Shown: piece by piece, positions 1 to 9,571 of the stretch
How positions within the stretch are numbered: the first letter of the stretch is position 1
How the letters are laid out: every line of letters begins with the position of its first letter
From: DASPHG01 sp963748315
GTDB lineage: Bacteria > Actinomycetota > Thermoleophilia > Solirubrobacterales > Thermoleophilaceae
Length of the DNA: 64,000 nt
Assembly (NCBI GenBank): GCA_963748315.1
Contig: CAVVIK010000006.1
Span: forward strand, 1,116,001-1,180,000
Direction: 5' to 3'
The notes under the pieces: generated by a model
What the model saw: the letters and a program-made list of their open reading frames with translations, nothing else
The model's database searches: none
Told to the model about the DNA's origin: nothing
Made by a program: the position numbers and the translations under genes

Positions 1-972
1 GCGGCGGCCGCACTCGCGCTGATCGCCCTGCGGCTGCGAGGCGCGACGGCGCGCACGGTCGGCGTGCTCGCCGTGCTGCTCGTCGTCGTCGACCTTTGGC
101 GCGCAGGGATGGGCTGGAACCCGGCCGTCGAGGTGGACGAGGCGCGGCAGCCGGAGACGCCCGCCCTTAGGGAGCTGCAGGCCGACGCGCCCGCGCGCTT
201 CGCCGGGATCTTCCCCACCACGGGCAACCCGCCGGTCACGCCGAACACGGCCATGAGCTTCGGGCTCTACGACGCCGCCGGCTACGACTACCCGGTCGAG
301 GACCGCTTCCAGGACTTTTGGAAGCGCTACGCCGCGGCGAACGCCCCCCTGCGCCCGATCACGTCCGTCGCGACGGCACATGAGCCGGCGCTGCGCGCCC
401 TCAGCCTCGTCGGCACGAGCCGGCTCGTCCAGGATCCGGAGGATCCGGTGCTGCGCGAGCCCGGGCTCAGGGTCGCCTACGCCGGTCCCGACGCGCGCAT
501 CTACGCGAACGAGCGCGCTCTGCCGCGTGCGTGGGTGGTCGGTTCGCAACGGGTTGTGACCGGTGACGAGGAGACGCTGCGGGCGATCGGCGATGCCGAC
601 TTCGATCCGCGCCGCGAGGCGATCGTCGACAGCCGGATTGCCGGCCTGTCAGGCGGGACGGGCGGCGGGGCGAGGATCGTCCGGTACGAGCCCGAGCGGG
701 TGGAGATCGACGCGACCTCGCGCGGCGCCGGCCTGCTCGTGCTGAGCGACCTCCATTACCCGGGCTGGAAGGCCGAGGTCGACGGCGACGAGGTGGACAT
801 CGAGCGCGTCGACTACCTCCTGCGCGGGGTGCCGCTCGAGGACGGCGAACACCGGGTCGAGTTCCGCTATGAGCCGGCGACGTGGCGCGTCGCCTCGATT
901 CTCACCGTCGTCGGGCTCGCGGCGCTGCTCGCCCTGGTCGCTGTGGGACTGCGTCGAAGGAGGCGCGCTTGA
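1..972 (+). CDS. YfhO-family membrane protein, C-terminal part (cut by window edge)
   Basis: The reading frame is open from base 1, so the 5' part lies outside the window; about 323 codons remain. YfhO-family proteins are large polytopic membrane proteins related to glycosyltransferases and act on cell-surface glycans. Seen here: a final pair of hydrophobic stretches around a long soluble beta-rich domain with conserved blocks LPRAWVVGSQ and HYPGWKAEVDG, and a last membrane helix followed by a basic RRRRRA tail. The stop overlaps the TTG start of a second copy of the same family, so the two are a translationally coupled tandem duplication. Substrate is unknown. Confidence 0.8.
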   Translation, partial: AAAALALIALRLRGATARTVGVLAVLLVVVDLWRAGMGWNPAVEVDEARQPETPALRELQADAPARFAGIFPTTGNPPVTPNTAMSFGLYDAAGYDYPVEDRFQDFWKRYAAANAPLRPITSVATAHEPALRALSLVGTSRLVQDPEDPVLREPGLRVAYAGPDARIYANERALPRAWVVGSQRVVTGDEETLRAIGDADFDPRREAIVDSRIAGLSGGTGGGARIVRYEPERVEIDATSRGAGLLVLSDLHYPGWKAEVDGDEVDIERVDYLLRGVPLEDGEHRVEFRYEPATWRVASILTVVGLAALLALVAVGLRRRRRA

Positions 973-3406
973 GGCGGCCCGTTGCCTTCGCCGCGGTCGT
1001 CTACGCGCTGCTTGCGCTGACGTTCGTATCGCCGGCGCTCATGCCCGGCAAGGTCCTCTCGAACTCGGACTCCTACTGGTACCAGCCGCCCTGGGTCGAC
1101 GTCAGACCCGCGGGATACGAGCGCCCGGCCAACCCGGAGATCGACGACATCCCGGCGCAGATGCAGACGTTCCAGCGCTACACGCGCGAGCGGCTGCCCG
1201 ACATCCCGCTCTGGAACCCGCACATCATGAGCGGGCGGCCGTTTCTCGCGAACGCGCAGTCCGCCGTGTTCTCGCCGTACAGCCTGCCGACCTACGTCGT
1301 CCCGTACTACGACTCGCTCGCGTGGGTGGCGGCGCTCAAGATCTTCCTTGCGGCGTTCGGGACCTTCCTGCTCGGACGGCGACTGCGGCTCGGCGATCCG
1401 GGCGCGCTCCTTGCCGGAGTCGTGTACGGGTTCAGCCTCTGGCTCGTGACGTGGCTGGCCTATCCGCACGCGAGCGTGTGGACGCTCATCCCGTGGCTCC
1501 TCTTCCTGACCGACAGGCTGGTCGAGCGGCCGACCGGGCGGCGTGTCGCGGCGCTCGGCGCGGTCACGGGCGCGCAGTTCCTGTGCGGGCATCCGGAGTC
1601 GAGCTTCCACGCGGTGGTGTTCACGCTCGCGTTCTTCGGGTTCCGCTTCGGCCAGCGGCTGCGCGCCGGCGCTCTCGCCGGGAGAGCGAGAACGGCGCTC
1701 TCGTTCGTGGGTGCATTGGCGCTCGGCGGTGCGATCGCGGCGGCGACGCTCATCCCGTTCATGGAGCTCGTGCTGCGCTCGGCCGACATCGACGCGCGCG
1801 CGGGGACGGGCGACGACACCAAGGCGGGCGCGCGGACGCTGCTCTCGTTCAGCCTCTGGGATTACTGGGGCAGGCCGACGCAGACGCCGATCGAGCTCTT
1901 CCTGCTTGCCCGCGCCTATTACGTCGGTGCCCTGACGCTTCTGCTCGCGCTCGCGGCCCTGCTCTTCCGCCCGACGGCCACGCGTGTTGCCACCGCGCTG
2001 TTCGGCGCCTTCTGGCTCGCAGTCGTGTTCGGGGTCACGCCCGTGTTCGACGTGGTGACCGCGCTGCCCGGATTCAGCAGCGGCCACAACACGCGGCTTG
2101 CGGTGGGGTTCGTGCTGGCGCTCGCACTGCTCGCCGGCTGGGGCCTGCGCGAGCTGCTCGAGCGCTCGCCTCCGCTCGTGAAGCGCGGCGCTCTCTTGCT
2201 CGCGGCCGGCGCGGTCCTGATCGTGGCGCCGGTCGTGTGGTTCGTCGTCGGCGGCAAGTCCTCGACGGGCGCGATCGGCGACGCGCTGCGCGTCGTGTTC
2301 CTGTTCGAGGATCCGCCGCCCATCGGCGCCGCCGACGCCCGCGACGTCGTGCGGCTGGCCGCGCTCTTCGGGTGGCTGCTCGTGTGCGGCGCCGCGCTCG
2401 TCCTGCTTGCTCTCCGGCTCACCGGGCGGATACGCACGGCGCCGTTCGCGGCCGCTGCCGTGTTGCTCGTGGCGCTCGACCTGTTCAGAGCGGGGATGGG
2501 GTACCACCCCGCGATCGACAGCGAGCGGGCCACGCAGCCCGCCACGGGCGCGATCCGTTATCTGGAGGGCCGCGACTCGGCGCGGTTCGTGACGGCGGGC
2601 ACCGTCCCGCAGAACGTGATCCCGATGCGCTTCGACCTCTACGAGGCGCGCGGCTATGACCTTCCGATCGAGCGCCGCTACGACCGCCTGTGGCGCCGCT
2701 ATCTGTCCCCGGAGCTGCCGTCCTCGCGGGGCTCCTGGGCGCGATTCCGCTGTCGCTTCCGAGCGTCGATGCGGACCGGTTGCGCATGCTCAGCCTCCTG
2801 GGTGTCGCGGACGTGATGGAGCCGGCCTCGCGAGCCGCCGCTCGAGGTGCCCGGCCTCCGGCTCGCGTACTCGGGCCGCGACGCGCGCGTCTATTCGAAC
2901 TCGAAGGCTCTGCCGCGGGCCTGGGTGGTCGGCGACCAGCGCGTGGTCGAGGGCGAGGACGCCGCGCTCGACGCGGTCGGCGACGCCGGCTGGGAACCGC
3001 GCCGCGAGGCGATTGTCGAGGACCGCCTCGACGGTCTCGACGGCGATGGCGGCTCCGCGGAGATCAGTCGATACGAGCCCGAGCGGGTCGTGATCGACGC
3101 CGACTCGCGCGGGCCCGGGCCTGCTCGTCCTGAGCGACGTCGACTACCCGGGATGGAAGGCCGAGGTCGACGGCGAGGAGGTCGACGTCGAGCGCGTGAA
3201 CTACATGATGCGCGGCGTCCCGCTCGCGGACGGGCAGCCACCGCGTCGAGTTCGAATACGAGCCGCTCAGCTGGCGGATCGGTTGGATCATCAGCCTCGC
3301 CGGCCTCGTCGTGTTGGTGCTGCTGCTCGTGTCAGGCCGGCAGTGGCGGCGGCTCGCCGATCGCTTCCCGGCTGCGCATCGAGACGGCGATCACGCACGC
3401 GGCTAG
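969..3406 (+). pseudogene. Second YfhO-family membrane protein, broken by several frameshifts
   Basis: The frame starts at TTG 969, overlapping the stop of the upstream paralogue. About 585 residues of polytopic membrane protein read cleanly to about 2715. The family sequence then continues in other frames: LPSVDADRLRMLSLLGVAD near 2755-2810, PGLRLAYSG from about 2850, SDVDYPGWKAEVDGEEVD after about 3115, and a last helix with IISLAGLVVLVLLLV after about 3237, ending at TAG 3404-3406. Two of the breaks look like one extra C (near 3118 and 3238). Because all conserved blocks are intact and only the frame changes, sequencing indels are as likely as true decay. Its 3' end overlaps the convergent flippase gene by 75 bases. 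Confidence 0.7.
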
Positions 3407-5704
3407 CGTCGCCTGGACCGCGAGCAGCGCGAGCGCGACCTCGGTCAGGTGCGCGCCGATGCCGACGACCAAGAGCGGCTCCACCAGCGCCGCGACGCCG
3501 AGCAGCCAGAGGAAGCGCGAGTGCCCGAGCGCGAGCAGGTACTGCACGCTCAGGTACGCGCACGCGAGCAGCGCCATCGCGAGCCCGAGCCACGGCAGGG
3601 CGCCGGCGGCGTCCGTGAACTCCTCGCCGAAGACGGTCGAGAGCAATGGCTCCGCGGCGACCGCGTAGACCAGCACCATCGGCGTCGCCACGAGCGCGAT
3701 CAGCATGAGCGTCCTGATGAGCACGGGGCGGGCGTCCTCGCCCTGACGGCTGCGGCGCGCGGCCTCCGGCAACAGATACAGGCCGAGCCCGATCGCGACC
3801 CAGATGATCGCCTTCGCCGCGACGGCCGCGGCCGCCCACGAGCCCGCCGCGTCGTCCGGCGCCTGGTGCTTGACCACGATCACGTGGATCTCCTGGAGGA
3901 TGAAGAGCAGAAGGAGCCCCGTCGCCGGCGCCCACGTGCGCGCGATCAGGTCCCGCAGCCAGTGAGCGGGCGCAGCCACCACACCGGCGGCGCGCGCGAG
4001 CTCTTCGTGCAGCGGCCAGAGCAGTACGACGGCGACCGCCGTGACGGAGGCCGCGGTACCGAGGAAGACGCCGGTGACGCCGGCGCCGAGCGCGTACAGG
4101 AGTAGGCCGAACACAAGCCGAGCCGCGTTCTCGCCGACGAGGCTGAGCGCGACCACGCGGTAGCGCTGGAAGCCCTGAAGCGCGCCGCGCTCCACCGACA
4201 GGAGGAGCCACAGGCAGCCGGTCGGGAGCGCCGCGGCCGCCGCCCACTCGACGTCGACGCCGATCGCCGCCGCAAGCCAGTCGCGCGCGAGGAACCCGAT
4301 CGCGGTGACGGCGACGGCGACCGCGAGCAGCTGGCGTAACGCGTGCACCACACCGGCGCCGGGGTTCGGGTCGCCCGCCGCGATCCCCCGGCTCACCTCC
4401 CGCGCGACCGAGATCTGGAGCGCCGAGCCGGGGACCTGAAGGATGATGAAGGTCGAGATCAGCGCGCCGAGCGTGCCGTAGCCCGACGCGCCGAGCAGGC
4501 GGGCGAAGACGATCGTGAAGATGAGCGCGATCACGTTGCCGGCGATCACGGCGCCGGCGAGCCCGGCCGCGCGACCGGTGTCGGACGTCGAGAGGCGCTC
4601 GCGCAGCGGCGGCGCGTCGGTCGCCTCCTCGCGCACCTCGTTCAGCAGCTCGAGCGTACGCTCGGCGGTGCGGTCCCATGTGAACTCGCGCGAGCGCGCG
4701 AGCGCGGCGCGCCCGAGGCTCTCGCGCAGCTCGGCGTCATCGATCAGGCGGCGCGTGTGCGCGGCGAGCTCGCCGACGTCGTTTGCCAAGAGACCTGTGC
4801 GCCCGTCGACGACCGATTCCGGCAACCCGCCGATGGCCATCGCGGCGGTGGGCGTCGCGCATGCCGCGGACTCGATCACGCTCAGGCACCACCCCTCGGC
4901 CGACGACGCGGTGAGGTTCACCCACGCGCGCTGCATCAGCCGCCGCTTCGTGTCCTCGTCGACGAACCCGTGGAGGCGGACACGATCCGAGAGCCCGCGT
5001 CGTTCGATCTCGGCAACGAGCTCGTCGCGGTGGTCACCGTCGCCCGCGATCTCGAGCACGGCCTCCGGTACGGCCTCGAGCGCGTCGAGCAGCAGTTCGA
5101 TCCGCTTGTAGCGCTTCAGCCGGCCGAGGTAGAGGAGCGTCGGCTCCGGCGCACGCTCACCCGGCTCGAACGCCTCCTGCTCGACGCCGATGTAGTTGAC
5201 GTCGATCCGCTCGAGCGGGATCCCGTGCTCGGCGATCTTCTCCGCCTCCGCGTGGGACAGCGTCAGGAAGCGTGAGCCGCCGTAGAGCCAGCGCAGTGGC
5301 GCGGTCTCGAGCAGGAACGCGGCGACCCGCCCGAAGCGGCCCATCTCCTGGCCGTAGTGCTCGCGATGGACGTGATGGATCAGCGTGAGCGAGGGCGTTC
5401 GCAGCCACAGCGGGCTGAGGAACGTGATCCCGTTGACCACCTCGAGCACGACGTCCGCGTCGCTCACGAGCCCGCGCCATTGCTTCCAGATCGCGCGCGG
5501 GAAGACCGTCGAGCGCCCGCCCATCCGGTGGATGGTGAGCGGGCCGAGCCGCTCCTCGGGCTCGGCGCCCGGGTACGACGACGCGACCACCGTGACGCGG
5601 TGACCCCAGGCGATCCAGCGGGAGATCTGGCCGAACAGGTTGGTACCTGTGCCGCCGCCCTGTGGATGAGTCCATTCGCGGTCCGTCAGGACGAGGATGT
5701 GCAC
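3332..5704 (-). CDS. GT4 glycosyltransferase fused to a polysaccharide flippase-like membrane domain
   Basis: 790 residues with two modules. Residues 1 to about 365 are a GT-B glycosyltransferase of family GT4 type: Gly-rich N-terminal loop (HPQGGGTGTNLF), YLGRLKRYKRIELLLDA and the acidic nucleotide-sugar site SSAEGWCLSVIESAACATP. Residues of about 375-790 hold roughly 12-14 hydrophobic helices with the Wzx/MurJ-type pattern (FARLLGASGYG, ALQGFQRYR, VFGEEFTDAAGALPWLG). GT4 enzymes add a sugar from a nucleotide donor to a lipid-linked or growing glycan; flippases move lipid-linked glycans across the membrane. Fusing both in one chain is unusual. Starts 10 bases after the acyltransferase stop, so both are probably one operon. 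Donor and acceptor cannot be read from sequence. Confidence 0.85.
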   Translation of the reverse strand: MHILVLTDREWTHPQGGGTGTNLFGQISRWIAWGHRVTVVASSYPGAEPEERLGPLTIHRMGGRSTVFPRAIWKQWRGLVSDADVVLEVVNGITFLSPLWLRTPSLTLIHHVHREHYGQEMGRFGRVAAFLLETAPLRWLYGGSRFLTLSHAEAEKIAEHGIPLERIDVNYIGVEQEAFEPGERAPEPTLLYLGRLKRYKRIELLLDALEAVPEAVLEIAGDGDHRDELVAEIERRGLSDRVRLHGFVDEDTKRRLMQRAWVNLTASSAEGWCLSVIESAACATPTAAMAIGGLPESVVDGRTGLLANDVGELAAHTRRLIDDAELRESLGRAALARSREFTWDRTAERTLELLNEVREEATDAPPLRERLSTSDTGRAAGLAGAVIAGNVIALIFTIVFARLLGASGYGTLGALISTFIILQVPGSALQISVAREVSRGIAAGDPNPGAGVVHALRQLLAVAVAVTAIGFLARDWLAAAIGVDVEWAAAAALPTGCLWLLLSVERGALQGFQRYRVVALSLVGENAARLVFGLLLYALGAGVTGVFLGTAASVTAVAVVLLWPLHEELARAAGVVAAPAHWLRDLIARTWAPATGLLLLFILQEIHVIVVKHQAPDDAAGSWAAAAVAAKAIIWVAIGLGLYLLPEAARRSRQGEDARPVLIRTLMLIALVATPMVLVYAVAAEPLLSTVFGEEFTDAAGALPWLGLAMALLACAYLSVQYLLALGHSRFLWLLGVAALVEPLLVVGIGAHLTEVALALLAVQATLAACVIAVSMRSREAIGEPPPLPA

Positions 5705-5714
5705 TGTGGTCAGC

Positions 5715-6974
5715 CTAGCTGCGGACAGCCGGCGGAGCGCTCGGCGCGCTGACCGCGCCGGGCTGGTCGGGCGCCGCGCGCGGGTCGCGTACGAGCCGCT
5801 TCAACGAGAGGGCCGGCCGCTCGATCACGTAGTACGACGCGCTCCCCAAAAGCCAGGCGCCGAGCACGACCGGAGGCAGCCACAGCAGCCATCCCTCGAG
5901 CCCGGTCGCGTCCGCCCAGTCCCAGCGGGTCAGCTGCATGATCCAGGCCAGGTGCCACAGGTAGACGCCGTAGCTGACCATGCCGAAATGGAGCAGCGCG
6001 CGGTTTGCCAAGAGGTGTCTGACCCAACCGCGGCGCATATCGCCGAAGATCGCCGGCAGCAGCAGGCCGAAGGCGATCACCCCGAACAGCGCGTGCCGCA
6101 CGAAGTACTGCGCGGGGGTCATCTCCTCGTCCGCCGCCCCCTCCATGCCGATCCCCTTTGCGAGGAACACGAAGGTGATGAGCGCGACGAGCCAGGGGAC
6201 CCATGGCCGGAGGTCGATCATCGTCACCCACCGTGGCTTCACCTCGCGCGCCGCGATCACGACGCTCAGCACCGCCAGGAGCATCCCGAGCGCGAAGTGG
6301 TCCGCGTAGGCGGGCATCGCCGACAGGTACGGCAGTGGCGTCACGGGGATCGTCGACTCGCCGTCGGTGGCGACGACCGCCGCCTTGTAGGCCCAGCTCA
6401 GGGCGATGACGCCGCACAGGAGCCCAATTTCCCCCCGCCAGCTCATCGCGTAGCGGCGCATCAGCCAGTAGGCGAGCAGGCAATAGAGCGGGAGCGCCAG
6501 GTAGAAGGCGACCTCCGTGTCGATCGTCCATGCCTGCGCGATGCCGCCGCCGCGCGTCTCCGCCGCGTAGATCTGGGTGAACCCGTAGTACCCGAGCAGG
6601 CCGGTCCCCGAGAAGATGTCGGCCGGGGGTTCGCCGACGTAGAAGAGGTAGCGCGACCCGAGCCACAGGCCGATCACGGTCAGCGCCACCCAGTAGGCCG
6701 GAACGATGCGCAGCACGCGCCGCCAGCCGTACGCCGGGACGGACGGCATCGGCCGCCCGCGGATACGCGCCGCAGCGAAGGGGCGGTAGAGGAGAAAGCC
6801 CGAGATGAGCAGGAAGATCGGAACGGCGACGGCGAACACCCCCGTGAAGGGGCGCACAGTCCCTCCTTCCGGGGCAACCCCTGCGAACGATCCGATGTGC
6901 GAGCAGATCACCATCAGCGCTGCGATCGCTCGAAGCGAGTCGAACAGCGGAAATCGGTCGGCGCGAGTGTCCAT
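5715..6974 (-). CDS. Acyltransferase 3 family membrane protein (OafA/YrhL-like)
   Basis: 419 residues and about ten transmembrane helices. The family block FPLFDSLRAIAALMVICSHIG at the N terminus carries the conserved Arg and His of acyltransferase-3 enzymes, followed by FLLISGFLLYRPF and a distal SYGVYLWH motif. Such proteins transfer acetyl or other short acyl groups to exported sugars in the membrane. It is first in a two-gene minus-strand unit with the glycosyltransferase-flippase fusion, which suggests O-acylation of the glycan made there. Only 33 bases separate its start from the divergent peptidase start at 7008, so both promoters must be packed into or next to that gap. Acyl group and target are unknown. 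Confidence 0.85.
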   Translation of the reverse strand: MDTRADRFPLFDSLRAIAALMVICSHIGSFAGVAPEGGTVRPFTGVFAVAVPIFLLISGFLLYRPFAAARIRGRPMPSVPAYGWRRVLRIVPAYWVALTVIGLWLGSRYLFYVGEPPADIFSGTGLLGYYGFTQIYAAETRGGGIAQAWTIDTEVAFYLALPLYCLLAYWLMRRYAMSWRGEIGLLCGVIALSWAYKAAVVATDGESTIPVTPLPYLSAMPAYADHFALGMLLAVLSVVIAAREVKPRWVTMIDLRPWVPWLVALITFVFLAKGIGMEGAADEEMTPAQYFVRHALFGVIAFGLLLPAIFGDMRRGWVRHLLANRALLHFGMVSYGVYLWHLAWIMQLTRWDWADATGLEGWLLWLPPVVLGAWLLGSASYYVIERPALSLKRLVRDPRAAPDQPGAVSAPSAPPAVRS

Positions 6975-7007
6975 CCGGCAAAGGGGGCGCCGTTACCCTA
7001 GGTCGCC

Positions 7008-8108
7008 GTGGACGAGTGCGCACTCGCGAAGCGGCTGATCGCCTGGGATACCTCCAATCCGGAGGGCATCCGCTCGTGCGCCGGCTTCATCAAGGGCTGG
7101 CTCGAGGCGCGTGACATCGACGTCGAGGACGCGGTCTTCAACGGTCGGCCCGTGCTTGCCGCGACGGTCGGCGCGGAGCAGGGCCCCACGATCGTCTTCC
7201 ACGGCCATCTCGACGTCGTGCCGGCCCACCGGGAGCAGTTCGAGCCGCGCGTCGAGGGCGACCGTCTGATCGGCCGTGGCACATACGACATGAAGGGCGC
7301 CCTGGCGGCGATGATGGTCGCGACGCGCGAGGTGTGCGAGCGCACCGACATCCGCGTCCACTTCGTCTGCGTCGCCGACGAGGAGTCCGACGAGACCGAG
7401 CTGCGGGCGTCCGACTGGCTCGTCAAGCACGGCTATGTAGGCGACTTCGCGATCACCGGTGAGCCCACGGACATGAAGATCGGCGTGCAGGCGAAAGGCG
7501 TACTGGCGCTGCGGCTCGTGTTCGAGGGCCGCGCCGCCCACGGATCGACCCCGTGGCAGGGCGACAACGCCGTGATCAAGGCGGTGCACGGCTTCCACCG
7601 GATCGAGCAGATGGGCTGGGCGCAGGAGTCGTCCGAGCTGTTCCCGCGCCCGTCGGTCAACCTCGGCCGGATCATGGGCGGCGACGCCCTCAACAAGGTC
7701 CCGGACCGGTGCGTGATCGACCTCGACATCCGCTACCTGCCGGGGCAGGAGCCGGGCAAGATTCAGGAGGAGATCGCCTCGCTCGGGGACGTCGAGGTGC
7801 GGAAGGTCTTCCACCGCCAGCCGATCCTTGTGGAGGCCGACAACGCGCACGTCCAGCTGCTCGCGCGCGCGATCGAGGAGGGCACGACGGCAGAGAAGAT
7901 CTCGGTCGGTCGGGACGGAACCTCCGACGCGATCAGCTTCCTCGAGGCGGGCGTTCCCGCGGTCGAGTTCGGCCCGGTCGGCGCGGGCCACCACGGTCCG
8001 GAGGAGTGGGTATCACTTACGTCTCTGCAGCAGTACCGCAAGGCCCTCGTCAACTTCATCGAGCTCGCTGCCGGCGGGACCGAGACCACCCACCTGCGCA
8101 TTGCCTGA
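7008..8108 (+). CDS. M20 family metallopeptidase (ArgE/DapE-type deacylase)
   Basis: 366 residues from a GTG start. Di-zinc M20 motifs are in order: VFHGHLDVVPAH (first His and Asp), GRGTYDMKGALAAMM (bridging Asp), ADEESDET (catalytic Glu pair), TGEPTD and a late GAGHHGPEEWV (last His ligand). The family removes acyl or aminoacyl groups from small peptides and amino acids, for example N-acetylornithine or succinyl-diaminopimelate; the substrate cannot be assigned here. The central lid/dimerisation domain (AHGSTPWQGDNAV) is present and the length is normal. Its stop overlaps the TTG start of the LCP gene, so the two are translated together; this does not by itself reveal the substrate. Confidence 0.85.
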   Translation: MDECALAKRLIAWDTSNPEGIRSCAGFIKGWLEARDIDVEDAVFNGRPVLAATVGAEQGPTIVFHGHLDVVPAHREQFEPRVEGDRLIGRGTYDMKGALAAMMVATREVCERTDIRVHFVCVADEESDETELRASDWLVKHGYVGDFAITGEPTDMKIGVQAKGVLALRLVFEGRAAHGSTPWQGDNAVIKAVHGFHRIEQMGWAQESSELFPRPSVNLGRIMGGDALNKVPDRCVIDLDIRYLPGQEPGKIQEEIASLGDVEVRKVFHRQPILVEADNAHVQLLARAIEEGTTAEKISVGRDGTSDAISFLEAGVPAVEFGPVGAGHHGPEEWVSLTSLQQYRKALVNFIELAAGGTETTHLRIA

Positions 8109-9552
8109 CCAGTTCGAGAGACCCGGCCACTACTGGAAGCGGCTTCTGCTGGGGTCGCTGTGCCTGATCGTGATCGCCGCCGGCGCGACATCGGTCGCGG
8201 GCTGGAACGAGATCGACCGCATTACCGAGGCGTTCGAGCAGGGCAAGCAGCTGAAGCTCGGCCGCTGGATCACCGCGGCTGAGTCGGGTGAGCCCCAGAC
8301 GATCATGTTGATCGGCTCCGACAAGCGCGCCGAGTCCGCCATCGGCGGCTCCGGCGGTGCGCGCTCGGACACGATCATGCTGGTCAGGCTCGACCCGTCC
8401 GAGCGCGCTACCGCGCTGCTGTCGCTGCCGCGCGACCTGAAGGTGCGGATCCCGGGCTACGGCACCGACAAGATCAACGCTGCGTATTCGTACGGCGGCC
8501 CGGAGCTCACGCTGCGAACGGTCACGAAGGTCACAGGGATCGACGTCAACCACGTCGTCAACGTGGACTTCAAGGGCTTCCGCGAGGCCGTGAACGCGCT
8601 CGGCTGCCCCTACATCGACATCGACCGGCGCTACTTCAACGACAACTCCGGGTACGAGCCCGACTACGCGACGATCGACGTGAAGCAGGGCTACCAGAAG
8701 CTCTGCGGCCACGACGCGCTCGACTACGTCCGCTACCGGCACGAGGACACCGACATCGTGCGCGCGGCGCGCCAGCAGGAGTTCCTGCGCCAGCTCAAGC
8801 AGCAGATCGGCCTCACGAAGCTGTTCGAGCGCCGCCAAGACCTGCTCGACATCTTCGGCAAGTACACGGAGTCCGACATCCGCGGCCGCGCGAACGTGCT
8901 GCGCCTGCTCAAGCTCGCGCTCGCGTCCGCCCAGCATCCGATCCGCGAGATCCACTTCAAGGGATCGATCGGCGTCAGCTACGTCACCGCCAGCTCCGCC
9001 GCCATGCGCGACCTGCGCGAGGACTTCCTCGGCCTGAAGGCAACCCCGGGACCGCGCGGACATCTGAACCCCAAGGGCAAGAAGAAGAAGGAGCCGGTGA
9101 GCGGGCTCGAGAACGCCGAAGTCGCCGGCGAGGACCAGGCGCTGCAGCTCGCCGGGATGGGGCAGAAGATGCGGAAGCTCCCGGCGTTCTACCCGAAGCT
9201 GCGCACGTACGGCGGGCTATACGCGGGCCCGCCGCGCTACTACAAGATCCCGGTCGGGCCGAGGGGCGAGCGGACGTGGTACCCGGCGTACCGCATGGTC
9301 ATCAAGAAGGGCCTGATCGGCGAGTACTACGGCATTCAGGGCACCACCTGGAAGGACCCGCCTGCGCTGCGCGACGCCTCAGAGACGCGCGAGATAGGCG
9401 GCCGCGAGTACGAGCTGCATTTCGACGGCGATCGCCTCCGGATGGTCGCGTGGCGGACCGACAAGGGCGTCTACTGGCTCCAGAACACGCTGCTGCAGAC
9501 GTTGACGGAGCAGCAGATGATGGCGATCGCCACATCGATGCGAACGCTCTGA
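8101..9552 (+). CDS. LCP (LytR-CpsA-Psr) family cell-wall glycopolymer ligase
   Basis: 483 residues. LCP enzymes transfer lipid-linked glycopolymers onto peptidoglycan at the outer membrane face. The TTG at 8101 is chosen because it overlaps the preceding stop and keeps the N-terminal membrane helix (LLLGSLCLIVIAAGATSVAG); no other start lies upstream of that helix. The LCP core covers about residues 65-250, with the conserved Asp/Arg blocks GSDKRAES, GGARSDTIMLVRLDP, LSLPRDLKVRIPGYGTDKIN and YVRYRHEDTDIVRAARQQ. The C-terminal 180 residues are a less conserved extension with a Lys-rich linker (KGKKKKEPV). Downstream ugd, nucleotidyltransferase and isomerase genes would supply the sugar precursors. 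Confidence 0.9.
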   Translation: MPDQFERPGHYWKRLLLGSLCLIVIAAGATSVAGWNEIDRITEAFEQGKQLKLGRWITAAESGEPQTIMLIGSDKRAESAIGGSGGARSDTIMLVRLDPSERATALLSLPRDLKVRIPGYGTDKINAAYSYGGPELTLRTVTKVTGIDVNHVVNVDFKGFREAVNALGCPYIDIDRRYFNDNSGYEPDYATIDVKQGYQKLCGHDALDYVRYRHEDTDIVRAARQQEFLRQLKQQIGLTKLFERRQDLLDIFGKYTESDIRGRANVLRLLKLALASAQHPIREIHFKGSIGVSYVTASSAAMRDLREDFLGLKATPGPRGHLNPKGKKKKEPVSGLENAEVAGEDQALQLAGMGQKMRKLPAFYPKLRTYGGLYAGPPRYYKIPVGPRGERTWYPAYRMVIKKGLIGEYYGIQGTTWKDPPALRDASETREIGGREYELHFDGDRLRMVAWRTDKGVYWLQNTLLQTLTEQQMMAIATSMRTL

Positions 9553-9571
9553 CAGCTAGGTTTCCCGCGTC

